From: Oscillospiraceae bacterium | GTDB lineage: Bacteria; Bacillota; Clostridia; Oscillospirales; Acutalibacteraceae | Reading direction: 5' to 3' | Assembly: GCA_009783605.1 (NCBI GenBank) | Contig: WRDE01000060.1 | Coordinates: 1 to 9,233, forward strand | Length of the DNA stretch: 9,233 nt | Shown here: in pieces, positions 1-6,357 of the stretch | How the letters are laid out: each line of letters begins with the position of its first letter | How positions within the stretch are numbered: the first letter of the stretch is position 1 | The notes under the pieces: model-generated | Seen by the model: only the letters and a program-made list of their open reading frames with translations | Told to the model about the DNA's origin: nothing | Database searches by the model: none | Translations under genes and position numbers: made by a program

Positions 1-1883
1 CAGAGCTGCCGGTCACGGCCGGAATCGGGCCGTTGACCTTCGCGCAGCAGGTGTCGGTGATCGTGGTGGCGGCGGTGGGGCTGGTCTCGCTGACCGGATT
101 TGAATGGAGCGGTATCTCGCCGGGCCGGATAGCCGCCGGCGCGGTGATCATGCTGCTGGCCCGCTCGGGGCGGGAGCAGGGCGGCTGTATCGCCGGGGTT
201 ACGATCGGGGTGGCGCTGGCGATGACCTCGCCGGAGCACAGCTATCTGGCGGTGGCCTACGCCTTCGGCGGGTTGGTGGCGGGGCTGTTCTCCCGGTTCG
301 GGCGGGTGGCTTCGGCGGCGGCGTTCCTCGCGGCCAACGTCATTATCATCATCAGCACCGGTACCGATCTGACGGTGGTGGCAGGGATTTATGAGATGCT
401 GGCCGCCGGCGTCATCTTCATCATTCTGCCGTCGGCGCTTGACCGGCGGATCAACGGATTTTTCCTGCGGGGGGCCGAGCAGCCGGCGGTGGAGGGGCTG
501 CGGCGCAATGTGGTGATGCGGCTGAAATTCGCGGCCAAAGCGATGGATGAGGTGGCCGGGGTGGTGGATCAGGTATCCCGCCGGCTGACCAACCTGAACA
601 CGCCGGATCTGGGCGGCATCTACCGGGCGGCCAGCGAAGCGGTCTGCTACGACTGCCCGAAACGCGCCCTCTGCTGGGAGATCGCCCTGTCGGACACGAT
701 GGACGCCTTCAACAACCTGTCGGGGATCCTGCGGGCGGAGGGGAAGATCACCCGGATCGACATATCCGGCCATCTGGCGCGGCAGTGCGAAAATTTAGAC
801 GATCTGATCCGGCGGATCAATCACGGGTATACCGGATACCTCGCCCAGGAGAGCGGCATGCGGCGGATCGCCGAGCTGCGGGTGGTGGCCGCCGACCAGT
901 TCAGCAACACCGCCGGGCTGTTGGAGGAACTGGCGGAGGAGTTTTCATCCGCCGAGCGGGTGGACGAGGAAGCCGCCGCCCGGGTCCGGCAGGTCTGCGC
1001 CCAGCATGAGCTGCCGGCGGGAGAGGTGATCTGTCTGATCGGCAAAAACGGACGGATGACGGTGGAGATCGTCACCGGAACCGCGCAGCGTCCGCGGTTG
1101 GATGAAACCGAATGGCGCCGGCAGGTAGAGGACGCCTGCGGCCGGTCCTTCGGCAAACCGGCCGTCAACCGGTTGGAGGATGACGGCCGGCGCCAGAGCG
1201 CCGGTCGGATCACCCTGCGGGAACGGCCCAACTATAAGGTATCGGTGGGGAAGGCGCAAAAGAGCTGCTCCGGCGAAAAGCTCTGCGGCGACGCGGTGGA
1301 GGTGTTCACCGACCACGGCGGGCGCACCACGGCGGTGCTGGCCGACGGGATGGGCTGCGGCGGCCGGGCGGCTGTTGACGGCGCGATGACTGCCGCACTT
1401 ACAGTGCGGTTATTCCAGGCCGGGTTCAGCGCCGACGCGGTGCTGCGGATGGTCAACGCCGCGTTTTTGGTCAAATCCGGCGACGAGAGCCTGTCGACTC
1501 TGGACGTGATAGCGGTCGACCTGTTCGGCGGGCGGATCGAGAGCCTGAAAGCCGGCGCGGCGCTGTCGCTGCTGTATTCCGGCGGGCGGATCTCCCGGAT
1601 CGACCGCTCCTCGCTGCCGGTGGGGATATTGCGGGATATCCGGTTCGAGCGGTACACCGACGTATTGGCCGACGGCGACCTGGTGCTGATGATGAGCGAC
1701 GGGGTCATCGTCAACGGCACCGGCTGGGTTGAGGAACGGCTGGCGAAATACGATCCGGACAAGCAGAACTTAGATGAGCTGGCGGAGGAGATCGTAACCA
1801 TCGCCAGAAAGCAGCAGCAGCGGGAGGACGACGTGACGGCGGTGGTGATGAGGGTGGAGAGAATCGGGGCTTGCGAAAGATGA
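1..1883 (+). CDS. spoIIE: Stage II sporulation protein E, 5'-truncated by window edge
   Basis: SpoIIE is the membrane-anchored PP2C-type serine phosphatase that dephosphorylates the anti-anti-sigma factor SpoIIAA and so activates sigma-F in the forespore. The frame is open from base 3 with no stop before the window edge, so the true start lies upstream; the TTG at 33 is only an internal codon. Numbered from that codon, residues about 4-134 hold several hydrophobic membrane segments. Residues 150-395 are the central region with a cysteine cluster (C205, C208, C214 followed by W, and C252). Residues 405-610 are the phosphatase. Metal-site motifs are visible: DGMG at 438-441, STLD at 488-491, SDG at 555-557 and REDDVT at 597-602. 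About 626 residues are present; B. subtilis SpoIIE has 827, so most of the missing part is N-terminal membrane helices. A terminator follows at once, so it probably ends its transcription unit. Confidence 0.95.
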   Translation, partial: ELPVTAGIGPLTFAQQVSVIVVAAVGLVSLTGFEWSGISPGRIAAGAVIMLLARSGREQGGCIAGVTIGVALAMTSPEHSYLAVAYAFGGLVAGLFSRFGRVASAAAFLAANVIIIISTGTDLTVVAGIYEMLAAGVIFIILPSALDRRINGFFLRGAEQPAVEGLRRNVVMRLKFAAKAMDEVAGVVDQVSRRLTNLNTPDLGGIYRAASEAVCYDCPKRALCWEIALSDTMDAFNNLSGILRAEGKITRIDISGHLARQCENLDDLIRRINHGYTGYLAQESGMRRIAELRVVAADQFSNTAGLLEELAEEFSSAERVDEEAAARVRQVCAQHELPAGEVICLIGKNGRMTVEIVTGTAQRPRLDETEWRRQVEDACGRSFGKPAVNRLEDDGRRQSAGRITLRERPNYKVSVGKAQKSCSGEKLCGDAVEVFTDHGGRTTAVLADGMGCGGRAAVDGAMTAALTVRLFQAGFSADAVLRMVNAAFLVKSGDESLSTLDVIAVDLFGGRIESLKAGAALSLLYSGGRISRIDRSSLPVGILRDIRFERYTDVLADGDLVLMMSDGVIVNGTGWVEERLAKYDPDKQNLDELAEEIVTIARKQQQREDDVTAVVMRVERIGACER

Positions 1884-1894
1884 GATAACATGAA

Positions 1895-1931
1895 GTCCAT
1901 ACCGTGAGTATTTGAGCGGTGTGGATTTTTT
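1895..1931 (+). terminator. Intrinsic terminator after spoIIE
   Basis: A 10-bp stem pairs 1895-1904 (GTCCATACCG) with 1917-1926 (CGGTGTGGAT), including two G-U wobbles. The loop is 12 bases and a T run follows at 1926-1931. It begins 12 bases after the spoIIE stop. Confidence 0.85.
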
Positions 1932-1956
1932 ATTGAAAATATAACAAAACTGTAAC

Positions 1957-1985
1957 TTGATTATTATTGATTTTCGATATATACT
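1957..1985 (+). promoter_or_regulatory. Candidate sigma-A promoter of the LRR/dockerin gene
   Basis: TTGATT at 1957-1962 (-35, 4 of 6 consensus) and TATACT at 1980-1985 (-10, 5 of 6) are separated by exactly 17 bases. The surrounding sequence is A/T-rich and lies just after the spoIIE terminator. Transcription would start near 1992 and give a leader of roughly 215 bases. It is inferred from sequence only. Confidence 0.6.
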
Positions 1986-2166
1986 GAAAACAGAACAGAC
2001 GATATCGACTGGATCCGCGGTTTCTGCTTATGGAGTCTCAACCCTTATACTGGCATCTGCGACACGGGATATCCCCGGCAGGCATTGCCGATCAAAAAAA
2101 ATTTTGAAAAACGTGTCACCTTATGCTCCGGGAAACAGTTTCTATTAACAGAGGCGATAAAAAGCC

Positions 2167-2180
2167 GGGGGTATCCCCCC
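2167..2180 (+). other. G/C hairpin just upstream of the LRR gene RBS
   Basis: Five G (2167-2171), a TAT loop and six C (2175-2180) form a short, very stable hairpin followed by an A run. It sits about 10 bases 5' of the AGAAAGG ribosome binding site (2190-2196). On the + strand it has no T run, so it is not a terminator. It could protect the mRNA or affect initiation, but that is inference. Confidence 0.45.
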
Positions 2181-2207
2181 AAAAAATTAAGAAAGGTCTG
2201 AAAAATT

Positions 2208-4565
2208 ATGTTTAAGCGCATGTATGTCATGCTGCTGACCCTGTCGGTGCTGCTGGCTCTGGCGGCAGGGTATCTTACGGCTGCGGCGGCCGACGAAGAA
2301 CCCGAATTGACACAGGTCGGCGACTATCGGTTAAAGGGCACGGTATTGGTGAAATATACCGGAGAGGAGGAGGACTTAGTGATCCCGGCGGAGCTGGGGA
2401 TCACCGAAATCGGCTGGGATGCATTCATCGATATTATCGACTATGAGTATTTTCCCAATATGACCCTCAGATCGGTGGTGATCCCGGAGGGTGTGGAAAA
2501 AATTACAGGCGGATTACAGAACTGCCGCGCGTTGGAGCGGGTAACGCTGCCGGACAGCGTTACCGAGATCGGCTACGGCGCGTTTTCGGAGTGCGTTTCG
2601 CTTGTAGAAATCAACCTTCCCGAGGGGTTGACAATCATTGGCAGCGGCGCGTTTGCCGGGTGCGAAGCGCTGCCGGCGATCAACATCCCCGACAGCGTGA
2701 CCAGTATCGGAAACAGCGCGTTCGCAAATTGCAAAGCGCTGTTGACCGTGAAAATTCCCTATGGCGTGACCGTTATCGAAGACTGTACATTCTCAGACTG
2801 CGTCTCCCTTTTGACTGTTGAGATCCCCGACAGTGTGCTGTCCATCGAGGGACGGGCTTTCGCCGGCTGTGCGAATCTTTCCGCAATAACTATCCCCAAG
2901 AGCGTGATCGAAATCGGGTCGATATACGGATATCCCTATGGGATATTTGATGAATGTGTCAGCTTAGAAAATTTCTATGTGGACCCGGATAACACGGCAT
3001 TTTCCGATCTTGACGGCGTATTGTTTGACAAAGCGGAGACGACATTGATCTGCTTCCCGCCCGGCAGAGCGGATTCGCCCTATATTGTTCCGGAGGGGGT
3101 GACCGTTATCCGGGAAGGCGCTTTCTGGCGATGTGAAAACCTCACCGGTATTGTTCTGCCGGACAGGTTAGAAACCATTGGATACGACGCTTTCAGAATG
3201 TGCAGGAATTTAGAAAACATCACGGTTCCGGATGGAGTTATCGATTTCGGTCAATCGGCATTTGACAGCACAAAATGGTATGCTGACCAGCCGGACGGAC
3301 TGGTGGTATTGGGGAAGGTTTTGTACAGATATAAAGGCTCTATGCCGGACAATACCGTACTGACCCTGCCGGACGGGATAATCGGGATCGCGTCATACGC
3401 GTTCGCCGCATACACGGCTTGGGGAAACTACCGCCTCGCGGGGATCGCACTGCCTGACAGTATAAAATATATCGGCGATTGTGCGTTTGCCGGCTGTTAT
3501 AAACTCAAGAATATAACGATCCCGAAAAATGTTATGTATATCGGCCAGGAGGTTTTCAGGGGCAACGAATGTTTGAGCGCCATCCATGTGAACGCGGAGA
3601 ACAAATCGTATACCGGTATTGACGGGGTGTTGTTCAACAAGGGGAAAACCGCTTTGATCCATTATCCGGCGGCGAAAACGGGAAAGTCCTATAGTATTCC
3701 GGATGGCGTGACAGATATTATGGACAACGCGTTTGCCAACTGTTGGTTAGAATCGGTGACCATTCCGGACAGCGTTCAGGAGATTCATGCTTACGCGTTT
3801 TCCCAGAGTAAAACGCTCAAGAATATCATTGTCCCCGAAAGTGTAAAAAAGATCGGGGAAGGCGCGTTCGAGCATTGTTACGGGCTGGAAGAAATAACGA
3901 TTCAAAACGGGGTGGAAACGATCGAATATGCGATATTCCGCAGTTGCTTTCGTTTGCAGGCTATCGTAATCCCCGCCAGCGTGACCCATATCGACGAATA
4001 CGCGTTTATTTCGTGCGAAAATGTGAAGAAAATTTCCGTGGATCCGGATAACCAAACCTATTCCGATATAAACGGCGTCCTCTATAACAAGGATAAATCG
4101 GTTTTGATATATTATCCCGATGGCAAACCCGGGACGTCCTATACCGTTCCCAGCAGTGTAACGGAAATTAATGACTGGGCGTTCGAGCGCAATAGCGCGC
4201 TGAAGACTCTGACCATAGGCGGCAGTGTGACCGCAGGCGGAAGGGGGATAGCTTACTCTTACGGCCGCGACCGGCAGATAAACTGTTATGCCGGCACCTA
4301 TATCCATATATTTCTGCTGGAAAATGGCTTTAAGGAGTACACCCTGCTCGAAATGCAACTCGGCAGTGTCAGCGGCAGCGGCGAAATCGGGGTGGGCGAC
4401 GCCCGGCTGTTGCTGCAGTATCTGACAGACAAGACGATTCTGACCGCGGAACAATTGGATATGGCCGACGTAGACGGCAGCGGCAGCGCCACCATCAACG
4501 ACGCCCGCCTGATTTTGCAGTATCTGGTGGGAAAGATAGATGTGTTTCCGCGCAAAACTCAGTGA
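2208..4565 (+). CDS. Secreted BspA-type leucine-rich repeat protein with C-terminal dockerin
   Basis: A predicted exported surface protein of 785 residues. Residues 1-28 form a signal peptide: basic FKR start, hydrophobic core LLTLSVLLALAAG, and likely cleavage after an alanine run at A28. Residues about 60-680 are BspA-like (LRR_5) repeats of the form IPDSVTxIGxxAFxxCxxL, about 23 residues each. Three are followed by a longer insert with DPDN or AEN, GVLF/LY-(N/D)K and a YP or FP motif (258-305, 461-509, 611-659), usual in this family. A cap-like end with NCYAGTYIHIFLLENGF lies at 692-708. Residues about 716-776 are a dockerin type I pair of repeats. Start: AGAAAGG at 2190-2196 supports ATG 2208; M5 is an alternative. 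LRR_5 proteins usually bind host or environmental ligands; the ligand here is unknown. Codons are visibly more A/T-rich than in the flanking genes. The TGA stop lies in a heptad repeat, and a terminator follows. Confidence 0.9.
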   Translation: MFKRMYVMLLTLSVLLALAAGYLTAAAADEEPELTQVGDYRLKGTVLVKYTGEEEDLVIPAELGITEIGWDAFIDIIDYEYFPNMTLRSVVIPEGVEKITGGLQNCRALERVTLPDSVTEIGYGAFSECVSLVEINLPEGLTIIGSGAFAGCEALPAINIPDSVTSIGNSAFANCKALLTVKIPYGVTVIEDCTFSDCVSLLTVEIPDSVLSIEGRAFAGCANLSAITIPKSVIEIGSIYGYPYGIFDECVSLENFYVDPDNTAFSDLDGVLFDKAETTLICFPPGRADSPYIVPEGVTVIREGAFWRCENLTGIVLPDRLETIGYDAFRMCRNLENITVPDGVIDFGQSAFDSTKWYADQPDGLVVLGKVLYRYKGSMPDNTVLTLPDGIIGIASYAFAAYTAWGNYRLAGIALPDSIKYIGDCAFAGCYKLKNITIPKNVMYIGQEVFRGNECLSAIHVNAENKSYTGIDGVLFNKGKTALIHYPAAKTGKSYSIPDGVTDIMDNAFANCWLESVTIPDSVQEIHAYAFSQSKTLKNIIVPESVKKIGEGAFEHCYGLEEITIQNGVETIEYAIFRSCFRLQAIVIPASVTHIDEYAFISCENVKKISVDPDNQTYSDINGVLYNKDKSVLIYYPDGKPGTSYTVPSSVTEINDWAFERNSALKTLTIGGSVTAGGRGIAYSYGRDRQINCYAGTYIHIFLLENGFKEYTLLEMQLGSVSGSGEIGVGDARLLLQYLTDKTILTAEQLDMADVDGSGSATINDARLILQYLVGKIDVFPRKTQ
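2388..4247 (+). repeat. Tandem LRR_5 repeat array within the surface protein
   Basis: About two dozen copies of a ~23-codon unit are recognisable at the protein level by the spaced pattern I-P-D/E-S/G-V-x-x-I-x-x-x-A-F-x-x-C-x-x-L. At the DNA level the copies are diverged, so this is an old array and not a fresh tandem duplication. One copy (about residues 355-398) carries a WYADQPDGLVVLGKVLYRYKG insert, another standard LRR_5 variant. Confidence 0.85.
4353..4535 (+). other. Dockerin type I domain (encoded), first calcium loop degenerate
   Basis: Two F-hand repeats are visible: residues about 719-740 (SVSGSGEIGVGDARLLLQYL) and 754-775 (DVDGSGSATINDARLILQYL), joined by a TAEQLDMA linker helix. 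Dockerins bind cohesin modules of scaffoldins, with calcium ligands at loop positions 1, 3, 5, 9 and 12. In the second loop, 1 and 3 are Asp, 5 is Ser and 12 is Asp. In the first loop, 1, 3 and 5 are all Ser and only 12 is Asp. No cohesin or scaffoldin is in the window. Confidence 0.8.
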
Positions 4566-4676
4566 TTAGTGAACAGTGATTAGTGATTAGTGGATAACTG
4601 GAAACATCCGACGGATAACCCCGCCGGATGTTTTTTCTATCCACTAATCACTAATCACTATTTACTATTCACTACC
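4560..4676 (+). repeat. Heptad inverted repeat, unit 1
   Basis: The left arm reads as five tandem 7-mers from 4560: CAGTGAT, TAGTGAA, CAGTGAT, TAGTGAT, TAGTGGA. The right arm, reverse-complemented, reads TAGTGAA, TAGTAAA, TAGTGAT, TAGTGAT, TAGTGGA. The inner 22 bases (4575-4596 with 4638-4659) match perfectly, and the outer heptads pair imperfectly. The stop codon of the LRR gene (4563-4565) lies inside the first heptad. A terminator hairpin occupies the loop. Unit 3 uses the same TAGTGAT variant and shares the end sequence TCACTACC. Confidence 0.9.
4602..4636 (+). terminator. Intrinsic terminator nested in heptad unit 1
   Basis: The stem pairs AACATCCG (4603-4610) with CGGATGTT (4625-4632). 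After an A-C mismatch it continues with CGG/CCG around a 6-base loop. Six T follow at 4631-4636. It lies inside the loop of the larger heptad hairpin, whose right arm starts directly after the T run. It would end transcription of the LRR/dockerin gene. Confidence 0.85.
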
Positions 4677-4741
4677 TGTAGCCAACCTGTCCATCCCCGC
4701 ATACTATAAACCATCATGACAAAATCGGGAGGTGAAAAACA

Positions 4742-4987
4742 ATGGAACCGATAACACTGAACGTCTCATCGGTGACCAACGCCATGCGGGCGCAGACATT
4801 ACTGCGGCAGAACGGTATCCGGACGGCGGTGGGCCGGGTGTCCGACCCGGGCGGCAGCTCCGGCTGCGGCTATCATATCACCATCACCGGCAGTATCGGA
4901 TTGGGGCAGGAAACCCCCGAACAGATCCAGGAAAAAGCGTTACGGCTGCTTAAGGCGGCGGAGATAAAAGTTAGGAATGGCGAATAA
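4742..4987 (+). CDS. DUF3343-type putative Se/S carrier protein
   Basis: A small soluble protein of 81 residues with no signal peptide or membrane segment. The pattern is that of DUF3343 (Pfam Se_S_carrier-like): a short strand, an amphipathic helix with A-x-x-LLRQNGI, a V-G-R-V strand, and a glycine-rich loop with a single cysteine (SSGCGYHI, C42), then an amphipathic C-terminal helix (about 58-75). Family members often sit beside class V cysteine desulfurases, as here, and C42 could carry sulfur or selenium. That role is suggested from context, not established. GGGAGGTG at 4727-4734, 7 bases before ATG 4742, decides the start. The terminator just upstream means it needs its own promoter. 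I see only a weak -10-like TATAAA at 4705-4710 without a good -35. Its last codons and TAA fall in degenerate heptads of unit 2. Confidence 0.75.
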   Translation: MEPITLNVSSVTNAMRAQTLLRQNGIRTAVGRVSDPGGSSGCGYHITITGSIGLGQETPEQIQEKALRLLKAAEIKVRNGE

Positions 4988-4988
4988 G

Positions 4989-5123
4989 GAGTGACGAGTG
5001 GTTAGTGGCGAGTGGCGAGCAGTTAATGGCAAGTTATATAGTCATTCCACCTAAAAATCACCAATTTTGTTCCAACGACTCGCCACTCGTCACTAACCAC
5101 TCGTCACTCGCCACTCGCCACTC
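4989..5123 (+). repeat. Heptad inverted repeat, unit 2 (GAGTGGC variant)
   Basis: Left arm 7-mers from 4989: GAGTGAC, GAGTGGT, TAGTGGC, GAGTGGC, then degenerate GAGCAGT and TAATGGC. The right arm, reverse-complemented, gives GAGTGGC, GAGTGGC, GAGTGAC, GAGTGGT, TAGTGAC, GAGTGGC. Bases 4989-5016 pair with 5082-5109 over 28 positions; the single difference is a G-U wobble in RNA. The loop (5017-5081) is A/T-rich. GAATGGC (4975-4981) and GAATAAG (4982-4988) in the end of the upstream gene look like two older heptads. The element fills the gap up to the next ribosome binding site. No T run follows, so it is not a standard terminator. Confidence 0.88.
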
Positions 5124-5128
5124 ATAAG

Positions 5129-5137
5129 AAAGGAGGT
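5129..5137 (+). promoter_or_regulatory. RBS that fixes a TTG start
   Basis: AAAGGAGGT is a near-perfect Shine-Dalgarno, 6 bases upstream of TTG 5144. No ATG or GTG is suitably placed, and the residues after the TTG (IYLDNAATT) are the usual N-terminus of this enzyme family. Confidence 0.85.
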
Positions 5138-5143
5138 AACCAA

Positions 5144-6304
5144 TTGATCTATCTTGACAACGCGGCCACGACCTGGCCGAAGCCGTATGATGTGCGGCGG
5201 GCGGTGGCTGAGGCGATGGTGCTGTATGGCGCCAATCCCGGGCGGAGCGGGCATCGGATGGCGATGGCGGCCGCCCGGGAGGTCTACCGGTGCCGGGAGG
5301 CTGCCGCCGCGTTTTTTTCGCTGCCGGACCCGGCCGGCGTGGTCTTTACCGCCAACTGCACGGCGGCGCTGAACATCGCCATCAAGGGGATTCTCAGAGA
5401 CGGCGGCCGGGCGGTGATATCGGATATGGAGCACAATTCGGTGCTGCGGCCGCTGCACGCGCTGTCGCCCGGCGCGCCCCGGTATGATATTGCCCGGGTA
5501 GTCCCCGGCGACGATCCGGCGACGGTCCGGAATTTTGAGCGGATGATCACCCCGGAGACCCGCGCCATTGTCTGCACCCACGCGTCCAACGCTTTCGGTA
5601 CCGTGCTGCCGATCGCCGATCTGGCCGATCTGGCCCGCCGGTCGGGGCTGCTGATGGTGGTGGACGGCGCCCAGACGGCCGGGATGCTGCCAATTGATAT
5701 GGGGCGGACAGGCATCGATTTTCTCTGTGTGCCCGGCCATAAAGGCCTGTATGGCCCCGCCGGCACCGGGATGCTGCTCTGTGGCTCCGCCGGAAAGCTG
5801 CTGCCGCCGCTGACCGAGGGCGGCACCGGCGTCAATTCACTGGCGCCGGACCAGCCGGAGGAGCTGCCGGAACGGCTGGAAGCCGGCACCCTGAATACCG
5901 CCGGTATCTGCGGGCTGCGGGCGGGCCTGCGCTGGGTGAGCGAACAGGGCGAGCAGGCCGGGCGGCGGAAGATGCGGCAGCTGGCGGAATTTTACCGGAT
6001 GATGCGGGGCGTCCCCGGGGTGAGTATCTATACCGGTGAACCGGCATACGGGGCTTCGGCGGCGGTACTGTCGCTGAATATTGCCGGACAGGCCGCTGAA
6101 ACGGTGGCGGCGGAGCTGGACCGGCATGGCATAGCGGTTCGCGCCGGGCTGCACTGCGCCCCGCTGGCCCACCGGCATTACGGCACAATCCAAACCGGCA
6201 CCGTCCGGTTTTCCCCGTCAATCTTTACCGTACCGGAGGATTACCAGAAAGTTTATGAAATAATCCGCGGCATAGCCGCAAAAACCGTTGCAAAGAGCGG
6301 GTAA
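5144..6304 (+). CDS. Cysteine desulfurase, class V aminotransferase family
   Basis: A cytoplasmic PLP enzyme of 386 residues, predicted to convert L-cysteine to L-alanine with transfer of sulfane sulfur to an active-site cysteine. It begins IYLDNAATTWPKP, the family hallmark. Visible residues are H97 (EHNSVLRPL, stacks on PLP), D174 and Q177 (VDGAQTAG, cofactor ring contacts), K200 (VPGHKGLYGPAGTG, Schiff base), C338 (RAGLHCAPLAHRHYG, persulfide cysteine) and R355 (GTVRFSPS). The LHCAPLAH context and the length fit the stand-alone 'cysteine desulfurase family' (TIGR01977-like) better than housekeeping IscS or SufS. No SufB/C/D/U or IscU gene is adjacent. The DUF3343 gene upstream is the likely partner, which makes sulfur or selenium delivery plausible; the substrate cannot be read from sequence. 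The start is TTG, set by a strong ribosome binding site. Third codon positions are very GC-rich. Confidence 0.93.
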   Translation: MIYLDNAATTWPKPYDVRRAVAEAMVLYGANPGRSGHRMAMAAAREVYRCREAAAAFFSLPDPAGVVFTANCTAALNIAIKGILRDGGRAVISDMEHNSVLRPLHALSPGAPRYDIARVVPGDDPATVRNFERMITPETRAIVCTHASNAFGTVLPIADLADLARRSGLLMVVDGAQTAGMLPIDMGRTGIDFLCVPGHKGLYGPAGTGMLLCGSAGKLLPPLTEGGTGVNSLAPDQPEELPERLEAGTLNTAGICGLRAGLRWVSEQGEQAGRRKMRQLAEFYRMMRGVPGVSIYTGEPAYGASAAVLSLNIAGQAAETVAAELDRHGIAVRAGLHCAPLAHRHYGTIQTGTVRFSPSIFTVPEDYQKVYEIIRGIAAKTVAKSG

Positions 6305-6315
6305 AAGTGTTAAAC

Positions 6316-6321
6316 TATAAT
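6316..6321 (+). promoter_or_regulatory. Perfect -10 hexamer upstream of cdaA, no matching -35
   Basis: TATAAT at 6316-6321 lies 36 bases before the cdaA start, in the 53-base gap after the desulfurase gene. The nearest -35-like sequence is TTGCAA (6288-6293), but the spacer would be 22 bases, too long for a standard sigma-A promoter. At 17 bases upstream there is only AAGAGC. It may be a weak promoter or chance; otherwise cdaA is read from the desulfurase transcript. Confidence 0.3.
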
Positions 6322-6357
6322 GAAAAGAACTCAAAACTCTAACAAGGAGGAGGCATC

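Larger units (their letters stand above)
1884..2207. other. 324-base intergenic region and long leader of the LRR gene
   Basis: This gap holds the spoIIE terminator, a candidate promoter (1957-1985) and then about 215 bases of leader before the LRR gene. Small hairpins are visible: CGGCA/TGCCG around 2078-2092 and GGGGG-TAT-CCCCC at 2167-2179, the latter only about 10 bases upstream of the ribosome binding site. I compared the leader by eye with c-di-GMP, TPP, cobalamin and SAM riboswitch cores and recognise none. A 63-codon open frame (1957-2148, TTG start) has no ribosome binding site and no family resemblance, and I do not call it a gene. Confidence 0.6.

Noticed and set aside
1957..2148. 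63-codon + strand open frame in the intergenic region
   Set aside because: It has a TTG start with no ribosome binding site and overlaps the candidate promoter. Its composition is not protein-like and it fits no family.
2030..2200. c-di-GMP, TPP or other riboswitch in the LRR gene leader
   Set aside because: Short look-alike strings (GGAAACA, AAAAAGCC) occur, but the conserved cores and pairing do not.
4298..4555. Minus-strand open frames within spoIIE, the LRR gene, the desulfurase, cdaA and cdaR
   Set aside because: They are long only because the opposite strand is GC-rich or repetitive. None has a ribosome binding site or a recognisable domain, and each lies under a well-supported + strand gene.
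4563..4565. TGA as a selenocysteine codon at the end of the LRR gene, given the nearby Se/S carrier-like gene
   Set aside because: The dockerin domain is already complete. The next in-frame stop lies in the heptads, and there is no conserved residue beyond the TGA.
4732..4953. GTG-started open frame overlapping the DUF3343 gene
   Set aside because: It is in another frame. The ribosome binding site and the family motif support only the ATG at 4742.
4560..5123. CRISPR array
   Set aside because: The direct units are 7 bases with no spacers, and they appear in inverted arms. This is not CRISPR architecture.
6288..6321. Standard sigma-A promoter TTGCAA/TATAAT upstream of cdaA
   Set aside because: The spacer would be 22 bases, so only the -10 is listed, with low confidence.
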